A DNA stretch of 64,000 bases, taken from NCBI GenBank assembly GCA_964020085.1, contig OZ026601.1:28142418-28206417 (forward strand). Reading direction: 5' to 3'. This stretch comes from Micromussa lordhowensis. Lineage: Eukaryota; Cnidaria; Anthozoa; Scleractinia; Lobophylliidae. The number at the start of each line of letters is the position of its first letter. Position 1 is the first letter of the stretch. Below, one piece after another: positions 23,651-34,594 of this stretch. The notes under the pieces were generated by a model. It did no database searches, was not told the DNA's origin, and saw only the letters and a program-made list of their open reading frames with translations. The position numbers and the translations under genes are program-made.

Positions 23651-24039
23651 AGTTTACACTTAACCATAGCCATTTACGTGTCTAACCTGCAACGCCAATT
23701 CATCCCTGCCGGTGAAACGCCTTGTTCTGTAATTGTGGAAGTTCAATACAACTCCATCGTCCTTCATCACAACGGCGTTTCAATCTTTGAAGTGTGCGGG
23801 CTCGGGATCGTGGCCATTGGCGAGGACTTCCAGCGTTCGGATTTCAAGACCTCATGAAGGTGATATGAACACGTAGAGGCTAACCATTACCAGGTCACAG
23901 CATTCTCTGGCCCGCGCTTTTATCGGACCAGCTAACTCGAATCAGTCTCTCTGTGTTGTGGCTGCCCACACAACCTGGTCCCTGAGGGGACCAGGCAGAG
24001 AAAATCTCATTTCTGTTGAGTTTACTGTCGATTAACCAG

Positions 24040-24305
24040 CCGACAACCGTATGTTGATAAGGCTTTCTCTCCTTTTTACAATAAATTAAATAAATTGATC
24101 AAAAATCAAGCTCCATTAAAACCAGTATCTTGGCAGAAGATTAAATATTTTTCAAAACCTTGGATTACAAAAGGAATTCGTAAATCCATGAAAATGAAAA
24201 ATAAACCTCTCGACGGGGGTAATATTAAACTCTTTAAGATATGTGGAAATGAGATTTCAACATCAACTCGTCCGAGTAAAATAAATCTACAGCTACAAAG
24301 ACCGT
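24040..24305 (+). mobile_element. LINE polyprotein fragment (EN-RT linker)
   Basis: The frame NKLIKNQAPLKPVSWQKIKY then FSKPWITKGIRKSMKMKNK is the conserved linker between endonuclease and reverse transcriptase of CR1/Jockey-type LINEs. It is an isolated fragment. Confidence 0.6.
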
Positions 24306-25327
24306 AAACCCAAGAATGCCTTCTTGTTTGAAGTGCCATCAACGTTGCGTCCATAACATGCTGGCTTCATACCAGCGACTTGCAATAATACCGACTATTT
24401 GCAAACACCATGGTTTGAATCCCTTCAAACTTAAAAAAGCACTGATTTCCTGCTTTCAAAAAGATCTGGTTTTTACTTGCGGAGAAAAAAAGAAAGCAAG
24501 CCTCTTTTTGTTACGGACATTACGCAGTGGGTTTTAATAGTTTATATCAAACACACACAAATCACACTCGCCAAAGAAGCCAGCGATTTTGTGACTCTAG
24601 GTCCTCTTTGCTAGACGGGCATTCCAAGTCACCCTCTCTCTGGAGCAGCGTGGCTTGAACCCTCAACTGCCTGATAATTGCCACATCATTGAAGTGGGAC
24701 GCATCTTCCCGGTGCAGAAATTTGATCGGGTACTAGATCGAACTTATGTGATTGGAAACTGTGGCTGAACTGCAAAGCCGCTTTTCCTGGGGAGAAAAAA
24801 AACCAGTCCATTCAAAATCACCCTCGTGACTTTGATTCATCATTATTATCATCATCAAGGACCTCGCCTATGGTCGAAAGCAGATGATAAATTGAAAAGG
24901 TACTTAAATATTGAGTCATTCCAAAAGGAAATTAGCGATAATGACCTTGCGTCATTATTTTGTGCACAACCATAAGACTTGTTCAGACATTTGTGATCCT
25001 AAAAGAATTCCTGTCATAGGTCTACTGTTATTTTTTAACTGTAAGTAATCTTAATCTCTTTTTTGTTGCATACCCAATTAGTTGTAAGATCTAAATACAC
25101 ATTGACAATCACTCAGTAACAGCGAGCTAAGTTCTTATAGCATAAATATCTTTAGCCAAAGATATCGTGAAATTCATCCACTGATTCAATCGTCTCGAAA
25201 TTTTCAGCTTGCCCGCTGCTTTCTCAAACTATTTCCAATTGAACAATACTATTCATAAACATTACACCAGGTCTTCTCAAAAATTTCATACCAAATTCAC
25301 AAGAACAAAATTAATTTTGGAAGATTC
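24306..25327. other. No gene recognised
   Basis: Contains short frames and an ATC-rich patch near 24838-24858. No structure supports a gene or element. Confidence 0.35.
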
Positions 25328-25810
25328 TCAATAAAATACAAAGGCTGACCGTGAACCTAAGCTAATCGCTATGCTATGAAATGTTCCACCCTGATTTGGG
25401 GTGAATGTCTCTTGACTGCCTAAAGAAGAGGTAATAGTGACAGCTGAAAGGTCAGTGATGGTTGCCACGTCTTCGTCGCGAGCAGCGTTCACTACAGCTG
25501 AGGAATTTGAGGGCTGCGAGGTCGAATTTGGAAGGTTGGTGATGCCTGCCGCCTGTAATCCTTGTAACACAGAAGTGGTAATTGTGGTTACCAGGGACAG
25601 GATATCTAAAGAGCCGCCACTGTGGGACTGTGCACTTCCCGCTGACTGAGTGGTTGGCTTGGAAGAGCGGACAGTTTCTTGGTCTATCCCCGCTGAAGCT
25701 GGCACTTCGATGGCTTGTGATAACACTTGCGCCGAGGGATCCACATTTGGACGGGAACGTTTTGCTTTCGTAGCCGAATGTGTACTGGATGCACGCTTCT
25801 TGGGAGGCAT
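25328..25810 (-). CDS. DIRS/Ngaro-type ORF, truncated
   Basis: The ATG at 25810 opens a protein that starts MPPKKRASSTHSATKAKRSR (basic, serine-rich), with a later segment (LVTTITTSVLQGLQAAGITN) and a low-complexity S/T tail. This matches the style of the first structural ORF of cnidarian DIRS elements. It lies downstream of the SGNH hydrolase on the same strand, an arrangement that supports the assignment. The C-terminus is cut off near 25350. Confidence 0.5.
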   Translation of the reverse strand: MPPKKRASSTHSATKAKRSRPNVDPSAQVLSQAIEVPASAGIDQETVRSSKPTTQSAGSAQSHSGGSLDILSLVTTITTSVLQGLQAAGITNLPNSTSQPSNSSAVVNAARDEDVATITDLSAVTITSSLGSQETFTPNQGGTFHSIAISLGSRSAFVFY

Positions 25811-26395
25811 ACTAGTATAAATTCAAGTAAAATTAACGTTAAGTGTGGAGATGGAGATACAATATAATGGCTCTAAATTCCGGTGTAAAAGCTACTGTCC
25901 TTAACCCAACCCAAAAAGGACCATGTGAAAATTTAAATGTAACTGTACCAAACAACTATGTGGACAAGTCAAGAGCACAGTCATAATATTCCATAAGATT
26001 TTAAAGGACGCATTCATTCATATGCTTGGTCTGAGTACATTGAGCACACTATCGAAAGATAGCCGCCAAAGTAACGTACTAATTACACCGACGAATCAGT
26101 TAGTCCCGGCTGATAAGCAAGATTAAGGGACACCGGTTCCTAGTAACAATAACAAAAGTGCCAAGGGCGCAAAAAAGCCGCCCCGATAAGCAACTAATTA
26201 CACAAACTGGACCACATCCGGGCCCGGCAAGGGAAAAATGTACCACACCCAGGTAGCACATTCCACTTGCACAACTCAGCACGCAAGGGACAAAATAATA
26301 ACGGAACAAACCGGCTCTGAAAGATGAAAGCAACAAAAAACATTTGCCAAACAAACACAATGTGCAGGGTGTAACAAAACTGATGGTGGTGCTGG
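25811..26395. other. Spacer between two DIRS-type ORFs
   Basis: Probably the internal non-coding part of the same retroelement. No intact frame is seen. Confidence 0.35.
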
Positions 26396-26977
26396 TTAAG
26401 CACCGTTGAGTATAGACAGAGCTTTTAACACCGCCCCTCTATAGCTCCTATAGAGTTTAATTAAGCCTAAGTTATTTAAATGAACGCCATCCTCGAGGTA
26501 AATGCCACTGCTCCGGTTGCAAAACCCAATATGCCGCCAATAGAAGCAAAATTGCAAAGGCTCAAGAACAACCTTTAAGTATTTGTGTAGCTTAATTACT
26601 CGGGAGTTAAAGTTGAGCATCTTGGGTGGCTGGGGACAGTGCTTAATTACCTGACAGACCCCAATTACTTTAACACTACAATTCTCATAAAGAAGTTGAA
26701 CTAGTTCCTCAAGGGAAGAACCAACAGCTTCTGGAGAGAATTTGGTGAGGTTGTTGGTGCCCAACTCGAGAATTACGATGTCAGGTTTCCAGGCACGGAC
26801 AAAACCAAGATCGAATTTTTCGACTTTCGTGAGCGTCCGCCGGCTGACCCCCAAAAAAGTAATTTCTGCAACTTCCTGAAGTCCCAGATTATGGGAGTAA
26901 ATTTTGGAATGAGACAGAAAATAACTTAAGCGACGAACAAAAGAGTGATCTAGGATAAGAGCACATGGGAGAGACAT
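26396..26977 (-). CDS. SGNH hydrolase of a DIRS/Ngaro-like retrotransposon
   Basis: The ATG at 26977 opens 193 codons without interruption. SGNH signature blocks are in order: nucleophile Ser in ILDHSFVRRL (about residue 12), oxyanion Asn in ILELGTNNL (about 75) and the catalytic Asp/His pair in LEDGVHLNNLGL (about 172). Ngaro/DIRS-group elements are known to carry such a hydrolase gene of unclear function, and a DIRS-like ORF follows at 25810. The reading frame is intact. A host hydrolase is less likely given the neighbour and single-exon structure. Confidence 0.7.
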   Translation of the reverse strand: MSLPCALILDHSFVRRLSYFLSHSKIYSHNLGLQEVAEITFLGVSRRTLTKVEKFDLGFVRAWKPDIVILELGTNNLTKFSPEAVGSSLEELVQLLYENCSVKVIGVCQVIKHCPQPPKMLNFNSRVIKLHKYLKVVLEPLQFCFYWRHIGFCNRSSGIYLEDGVHLNNLGLIKLYRSYRGAVLKALSILNGA

Positions 26978-28690
26978 TGCGTGAAAAAGGGATATTTAGG
27001 AAATCTTAAAAACCTAACCAATAAAGCTAAGAATGATGTTTACCAAAATGAAAACCCCCAATCAGAATATAAATTAAAAGGCACTTGCCTGATATCAAAG
27101 TAGTTAAAACTTTTGACAGCTACGAGCAGCGATGTTTACTCTCAGGCGAATAGGAGCAAAGAGAGGACTCTCTTTGGTGACACACCTTTATGTAGAAATC
27201 TGATATGACTCATGAAGCCAGCTGTCCTCCGCCAACCAGATATCCTTAACAATGACCCTTTCTCGTCTTACATAAATCTAGTTATGCATTCTGCATAATT
27301 GGTGGCTTATACCGGCTGAATTGATGAAGATGTAGAACGTTACTCCAGGCGAACTGAATCCAATAGGGGGTAAAAATGCATTTTGATAAGCGCTGATACA
27401 TGCTGAACTAGGAAGACCATGTAAAATGTTAAGATTTCGTGTATAAATAAAGATTGATGATGATGATCATGAACATAGTGAAGAGCAACCAAGCACAATC
27501 CAATGCCCCTCCTCCCCACTGTGTAAAATATCAGAAAAGTCAATACAAAGACCAAAGCAGACAAGCATATTCAATAAATCTATTTACATGTAACAGCAAA
27601 AAGACAACTGATAAATAGCTTCAGATGTCGTACTTCGCATAACCATAATTTCAACTGACACATTTTCAACTTCCATCCTTTTTGTAAGTGGTGAAGTCTG
27701 CAACTGCAATATTCAAGGTAATTCACAAAATTCGATGTTCACACGTAATTCAAACACAAGCAAATCAGTTATGAAGAAAGCACATTAATTTTTGATGCCA
27801 TTTATCAAGGTGGCAGTTTGCGCAAGAAAATAGGAAAATGCAATCTGCATATATCAATTTCTTCTCTGGCTGACAAGCGAAATCCACCATTTGTTGCGGT
27901 GATACACAATTTATACTTTAGCGCATACGTAAGTCTTCAAAATATTTTAAACAAACATTGAATTCATTTACGTGTTTTGTTCGGCTCGTGTGAAGATCGG
28001 CGTCTGAAGAGTGCACTTTTAGTTACCTAGTTAAAAAAGGTTATAATTACCTTGGGCCTTGCCAGTTGCACAGTATCAACTTGACCATAACCTGTTTAAG
28101 AGGATCAATAACACCAGTTCGGACTATGTTCCTCTAATGACCGTTTTTTTTTTTTTTCAGAATTAATGTGATTAATCATACGTGCAAGCCTTCGCAGTGG
28201 CTACTAGGAAACTCATGACTTTGCCTAGCGAAAAACTGAAATGGACCAGAAGAATGCAAATCCAAAAGGGCATCAATTGAGTGTCGTAAACCCAAAACCA
28301 AACCACTTACAAACCAATTAGACTACTCAGCCAATCACAAACAGTAGAAGGACCAAAATCAAAATAATTCAATTACTTTGCTAGATTACTTTCAAACTCG
28401 AATGAAAATCGCTTTGATTGTGCTCTTCTAGATTGGTTACTAAACATCATTTTACTGCTTCTGAGAAATTTGCCGACATCTGTAACAGCCACTCAGAAAA
28501 TGACCACAAATAGAGGATATCAATTACACGGTGGCGAGAAGATATGTATGGCACTTAACTAAAGTACACTCACTTGGAATTGTAAATAAAAACAACTAAA
28601 GTTTTGGGAAAAGTGATTGTGTAAATGTCTATTTGTTCAGTTCAGAAACTCAGTCCACTAGATATATGCGATTAGACGAGATTAGATTCT
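26978..28690. other. No gene recognised; LINE-like tail and MITE end
   Basis: At 27430-27470 AATAAAGATTGATGATGATG looks like a LINE 3' tail. At about 28523 a single end (TTACACGGTGGCGAGAAGAT) matches the hairpin MITE at 1226-1362. A T-run occurs at 28145-28158. Nothing else was supported. Confidence 0.35.
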
Positions 28691-28910
28691 CCGGCCACCA
28701 AATAGGCCACTTCCGAGTTCTCTTGTGCCTCTGTTTCAAGATGAGTTTAATTGCCAAACCTTTCATATGAGAACAAGTTCTGCATACAGTTTCATTTTCA
28801 CACAAATCAACGTCATTTTCATAAAAATTGTTTCAAAACGATTCTAAGTGCGAAACCGACACAAGCAAACTCGGAAATGGCCTATTGGAGTAACAATGCA
28901 TGGTGGCTCC
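28691..28910. mobile_element. Hairpin MITE
   Basis: Arms AATAGGCCACTTCCGAGTT (28701-28719) and AACTCGGAAATGGCCTATT (28868-28886) pair. Inner segments CTTGTGCCTCTGTTTC and GAAACCGACACAAG also pair, as do the outer GCCACC/GGTGGC. Confidence 0.6.
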
Positions 28911-29218
28911 ATGCGCGGAACATTTTCACAAATATCCTAACTGTGAGACAACGTTAGCACCTTAAACTTGAAGAAATGTTTTCTTTCTTTTTCTTCTACG
29001 ATATCACAATTTCTTGACTTTATTGACTGAATGGTTTTTGATTTTGTTTTATTGTGTGACAGTAATTTCACTCTTTCAGATCACGCAATCGTCAAAACTC
29101 GCACGTGGAAATTGTGCGCTCCTTCTCAAAGTAGAAAAATAAGTTCAGGTATTGTGCGACAAGAGCTAAATCGTAAATAGGGAAAACAAGGGTATCAAGG
29201 TAACAATATTTCCATGCT

Positions 29219-30043
29219 TTGATTTCTCATGAACACCATTATTCGCTAGATAATGCTAAAACTAGAGACTTCTATGGTTTACTAAACTGGAAAATTCACA
29301 TGGTCCACCAGACTGGTCCAATGAATTGGAACAGCAAAACAAGACTAGATGAGAATGCCTGGAAAAACATTTTCACCTCCCAAAAGAGCATCTGCAAAGA
29401 GACCAAATTGAAAGAATTTCAATTCAAATTAATCCATAGGATTGTAGTTACCAAAAAGGAGCTTCATCGATATGGTATTAAAACGGATGATGAATGCCTC
29501 TACTGTGGTGAGAAAGATTCAATTGATCACACTTTTCTTAACTGTCGATTTGTTAAGATTTTCGTAAACAACGTATTGCCTGGTTTAACGCAGCTAACAA
29601 CTCGAAATTTGCTCCAACAATTGAAGAAAAACTTTTTGGTATTACATCAGGCCCATACGAAAAAGGAATATTAAAGAAATTTAATTACACAATATTATTT
29701 ATGAAATACTACATATACACCAGTAAGATGCATAACGAAGCTCTTATCCTTTCTGTCTTTGTTAATAAAGTTTTATCCAAGTACAGAATAGAAAGCTTTG
29801 GTCAATAGTTGCGAAAAAAATGTTCCTCGCAAAAGCGTACAAGCTTACAGGTAATTAGTTAACTTATATAAGAGAAATGTTAATGTTAGTAAACCAATGA
29901 AAAGAAGGTTAGGCGATAACTTATAGTAAAGAAATGTTAATGTTAGTAAACCAATGTAAAGAAGGTTAAGTGATACATATTGATGCTGTTGTGATTATCA
30001 GTAGTACAGGATACCAATGAAAGAGAATGGAATAAAAAAAAAA
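29219..30043 (+). mobile_element. L1/Tx1-like LINE 3' end
   Basis: The frame NAWKNIFTSQKSICKETKLK then FQFKLIHRIVVTKKEL and CLYCGEKDSIDHTFLNC is the C-terminal region of L1/Tx1-type polymerases, with the CxxC..HxxxxC finger (CLYCGEKDSIDHTFLNC). The 3' UTR holds two copies of a 56-bp repeat (29866-29975, core GAAATGTTAATGTTAGTAAA) and ends in AATAAAAAAAAAAT at about 30043. It is 5'-truncated. Confidence 0.75.
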
Positions 30044-30683
30044 TATTCGCGATTTTTACATCACCGTGACTAGCCCAGATCTTTAAGTCATTTTGTTTGT
30101 GATTAGATATGAGCCCCTGTGTCTAAGTACTGCTTCAGTCATAATTATTTAAAGTTAAATCAAAATACAATACTTCTGAATCGGTGTAGTAAATATTATT
30201 TTCGTCTTTAATCTAAATCGCACTGATCTTCGACAGCAATCTAGTTTGTAACACTGTTAAGCAAGAATACTTACAAGTAAAATGTTCCACGAGAACTTCC
30301 ACACTTGGAGCCGCAAACGCAATCCCCGAGCAAAAAGATCTCTGGTTAGCAGTACCTTTCATCCAGTGCAACACAAGCGCAAAAATTTTATGGAGCTATC
30401 GGCACACGAACGAGCACAGTCTTAGACCACAATAATTGGACTCTGATTTAACAATAGACCCTTTGTGTGCTTGTCGTATGATTTATGTTTGTCTCAAATT
30501 TCAGTATCGCACCTTTTTATCTCTAGCCATTGCGAAGGGAACTGAAAACAAAGAACGTGGAAATAGTAACATCTAAGGCTTAGAGTTTCATAGAAATCGC
30601 AGAAATACTACTTCTATCAATTCTCGACGTTCAACTCAATCGAACTCTGAAAAAGAAGACTTTGTGTGTATGTTTCATTCATT
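30044..30683. other. No gene recognised
   Basis: AT-rich sequence between the LINE tail and the satellite. Nothing was supported. Confidence 0.35.
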
Positions 30684-31288
30684 TGCTTTATTTCACGGAG
30701 TCGCTGATTCCCTAACATTTCAGAAGAAAATTTCGCAGTTAATTAATCGGGAAGTCACTGATTCCCTTCTATATTTAGATTTTGCATGTAATTATTTGCG
30801 CAGTCACTTATTCCCTAATTATAATATATGTAAAACAACATTTCGCAGTTAATTAATCGCGAAGTCAGTGATTCCATCATACAGGGTTCGCACACACCTT
30901 GAAAGTCCTTGAAAGTCCTTGAATTTGAAATTCAAAATTCAAGGCCTTGAAAAACCATGAAAAGTACATTGGGTCCTTGAAAAACCTTGAAATTTAGCTG
31001 TTTGACTGTTTTCACTTAGTGGAAGGATTAGAAAAGACTGACACTTGAACAAATCTGGCAGTTATCACTTAAACCCGATCATCTAGTATCACATTCTAAT
31101 GGAATGTTTTACTAGATGGAGTGCTTGAAAAATTGGAATTGCGCCCTGGAATGTCCTTGGAAAGTCCTTGAAGTTTTAGTCCCAAAAAGAGTACGAACCC
31201 TGATCATATATACGGATGAACATTTTGCAGTTAATTAATCACGAAGTCAGTGATTCCTGTTATATACAGATGTACTTTTCGCGGTTAA
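30684..31288. repeat. Approx. 61-bp satellite, left block
   Basis: Degenerate tandem units contain CGCAGTTAATTAATCGCGAA, GTCAGTGATTCC, TATATACAGATGTAC and TTTCGCGG. The block is interrupted by a MITE at 30882-31202 and ends exactly at the giant element. The same satellite resumes at 49273. Confidence 0.8.
30882..31202. mobile_element. hAT-like MITE inside the satellite
   Basis: Ends CAGGGTTCGCAC and GTACGAACCCTG are inverted and flanked by ATCATA. The interior is rich in CCTTGAAAGTCCTTGAA repeats. Confidence 0.7.
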
Positions 31289-31470
31289 AGTGCCTATGAA
31301 GTGAAATTTTTTTGCATAGTTATGAAGTATGCCGTTTGAAATATTGGACTCCAAAGTTTAAGATGCTTAGGGTAAAAATTGACGCTTTTTAGAAGCCTTC
31401 AAAGTACCGCCATTTTGCTCTCAAAAATGGTTAAGGGAATGGGTACGAGTTAAGTCCAAAATATCTTAAC

Positions 31471-32231
31471 GTGACGTCATTTGGGTGCCACAAGTCTGTT
31501 TATGCATTAAAATTCAGTGACGAAAATTTAGTTGGTGCATGGGAGTTTCCCTGCTGCAGAGAAATGGCCAACGCATCGAGAATATTGACCTTTGATGGGT
31601 CAATTGAATGCATTTCCTGTGTAACACAACACGAGGATTTTACGGCACTCACTAACAGGACAGTGCTGCTTCAAGTCGCTCCACTACTGAGGGACAAAGA
31701 GGGGCGAAAGTACCGCTGTCGAGCTGGCGTTTCCGAAAATGAGTGAGTTCAGTTCTACCGCGAGATTCCTTTAGCTAAGTTGAGTCAATACTACTTTTCT
31801 CTCTGCTACGATGGCTCCGGCTTTTATTTTTTTAGTCCTGGTTTGTTTTTCATAGCTCAGTTAATTTAGAATTGGTCTGTCAAGAAATAAAACTGTATCG
31901 TAAAAAAATAATCCTGGTCCATCACTGTCTGGTTTATATCCTTACCTACCCAATTTTCCACGAATGATCGACGACAGCTATAATTTCTAATCAGCCCTCT
32001 TGATGAAGTGAATGACAATCATGTACTGCAGTGTCCTTGTTTGTGACTGATAGTATTCATTTTTTTTCTACAGATTCATCCGGGCAGTGGCTTTTCGCTG
32101 AATCGTTCGCTGGCTGTGTGGTTACATGGGGTGGGAAAATCGAAGAACAACTTCCAGCTTGCATATATAACAATATAAGGACACGTTATCAGACTCTACA
32201 CAGGCAGTCAACAGGCTTCAATGAGGCATAG
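31471..32231 (+). pseudogene. P2RX7 intracellular-domain-like gene of the Kolobok-like element
   Basis: Exon 1 (about 31471-31742) reads WEFPCCREMANASR, ECISCVTQHEDFTAL and RTVLLQVAPLLRDKEGRKY, ending at a GTGAGT donor. Exon 2 begins after TTTTCTACAG at 32074 and in phase reads FIRAVAFR*IVRWLCGYMG. After a frameshift it gives LPACIYNNIRTRYQT..STGF. This CC-H-C pattern, RxxAYR-like helix and PACxxxxIR end match the domain named after the P2X7 receptor C-terminus, which often occurs alone in invertebrate multicopy genes. One stop and one frameshift indicate decay. The start is unclear (no ATG near the exon start). Its role in the element is unknown. Confidence 0.6.
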
Positions 32232-32846
32232 GTTTGGTTTTGAGAATCCAGGAAGAATACCCGAAGGAAGTGCATCGGTTTGACTGTCATAAATAAGTAA
32301 TGACCTAGCTATCATAAAAAAAAACAGAACTTTCTATGTTTGGTTCACATGGTATTGTGGCGTAGACCCTTAGTCTGAAAGAGATGACCTTTGGCAACAT
32401 TGGTTATTAAAATGCGACCAGCCATAACATAACTCGTTTTAGCATATAATAATTATTATTTGCATATACTCAGATAACAAGGACTACTTTTACAAGCTTT
32501 TTGTGGTTCTTGAAGGTGATATCTAAATTATGCGAATATTCACACGACAATTGCATATTTAGCCTGGTTAATTGAAGCATGCACCACATGCAAAAACAAA
32601 TAATACTCAACAGTGGGGGGAGGGGGGGGGGCAAGATTTGAAGGGGCTTTGCATGAAACAGAAATCAGGTTAGAACTAAACTGCATATCTGAAGACTTTG
32701 AAGGAATTTACAAAATACACTCTTAACTCCTGAACACTTGAGCAATTTATGTGACAGCACTTCCAAGAACAGGGGATGCATTTAGAACAAAAACAAGAGG
32801 GGAACTGAATTAGTAGTGCTGAAAACTTATTCAAACTTTTGCCCAT
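32232..32846. other. Spacer between the two convergent Kolobok-like genes
   Basis: Contains a G-run near 32615-32630. No exon was recognised. Confidence 0.35.
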
Positions 32847-33429
32847 TCACACAGGACAGTTTCTCCTCGTGTGACCTGGCCTTTTGCATTTGGAACATTT
32901 CCTAGTTGTTCTAGAACCAGTGACTGCTTCTGTTTCGACTGCAGTGGCAGCATCCTGTTGCAGAATGTCTTGCTCTTCACCTGTACAAAAATTTGTAAAC
33001 AAATTTGTTAGTCAGGTTGTTTCTAACCTGTGATCCCATCATGCATTTTTTCCTTTTTGAAAGAGATGGAGTGATGAAGATTTAAAACACTGCCAGCAGA
33101 TAGTGATAATACTGAAAACAAAGCTCCTTGGCTATTATCACAATATGGGCAATGTCACGATTGTGGTAACATTACACTCCTAGCAATCCCCTACAAGATG
33201 GATTTGAATGAACAAGGAAAAAGATTATTTATGGCTTCTGAAGTAAGTTTGCCAGTAGACAGTTTTGACTTGCAAAGATATGCACAAAGTACAGTACCGC
33301 TCAAAAGTAAGTTACCACCTCTCGTGCCTCATCTCGCGAGACAAGAGTCTCGTATCGAGAGATGAGAGTCTCGTATCGCGAGACGAGAATCTTGACTCAA
33401 GAGACGAGAGTCTCGTCTCTCGAGAACCA

Positions 33430-34594
33430 GTGAAGCGTATATTTTGGAATAAATTACAAGCAATTGGCTTTGCGAGGAAACGATTAATTTCTTGCGACGC
33501 TAATACAGCGCGAAGAGGTCTTGAATTGAAACTTGCTTCGCTAGATTCAACGCTGTCATTAAAAACGAAGATCTTAAATGGAATTGGAGTTATGAAGAAA
33601 AGAAGTTACATGTACCGTACGTATGAGAAAACGAGCGCCAAGACGTAGCAAACTCTGTCGCATCAGTCGGTAAAATGTAGTTTTAGGCTTCAAGTGTGTT
33701 AAATACACACGTGCAAACGAGTTGAAACAAAAATTCTTTCGCAAGATCGGTTCTACCGTATCGGCAGAATTGAAGAAGCTGATCCGTGATGGAAAGTGCT
33801 CGGTAAAGTTTTTAATCTTTCTCCGATTACTCAGAGTCACATTCATTTGTCGGTGTATTGAATTTGCATTTCATGAAGCGAGTCTATTGAACTGAAACTC
33901 GTTGTTTTCATTATCGAGGAATAGACTTAAAACTTGAACTGATATGTTGTTGATACGGACGAAAAGTTTTGAATGTGATAAAAATCACTTGGGAAATTTA
34001 CCGCACGTGTTCGGTGAAAACGTATCAAAACTGGAAAAGATTCATTACGGTGACTAGAAAATTTCTGTTTCTTGCCAAGCTAGGTCATAGACGACAAGTG
34101 GAATGGGTTCTTCATATGAAAGGATTAGCCGGGAAATATAATTCGAAAACTGAGCGAATGGAAAATATTAATAAAATGTTGCACCAGTTTTGCAATACAT
34201 GTTTATTACTTTATTACAATTTATAAAGTATAACTCTTGCTAAAGAAACTAAGTGTACTACTTATTATTATTGTTGATATACATTGTACTACTACTTGTT
34301 ACAACTTAGTGTAATACTTAATTATTATTGTTGTTTTTAATACAACCAAGTATGCATGTAATACTAAAAATCCTCGGCAAGCATACTATAAAAGAAAAAC
34401 CTACAAATTTTTCATACAACAAAATATTTGAAAACATAAAAAGTCAATAAAACATGTGACAATGACAGGTAAAGTATTGCTAAGAATTTTTTTCCGTAGA
34501 AAAAACATGTAATTCAAACTAAATAAAATACTACAATTCGTTAAACTTAATTTCTAAGTAACTACCCTTTTATGAGCCCTATTTTTCCCAAACA
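33430..34594. other. Left arm of the Tc1 element, no gene recognised
   Basis: This is downstream of the BEN gene. Short frames occur on both strands (for example 33969-34226) without recognisable motifs. Confidence 0.35.

Noticed and set aside
33265..33648. 127-codon frame with SRDESLVSRDE repeats
   Set aside because: Starts outside and crosses the Tc1 end; repeats are the subterminal TCTCG palindromes.
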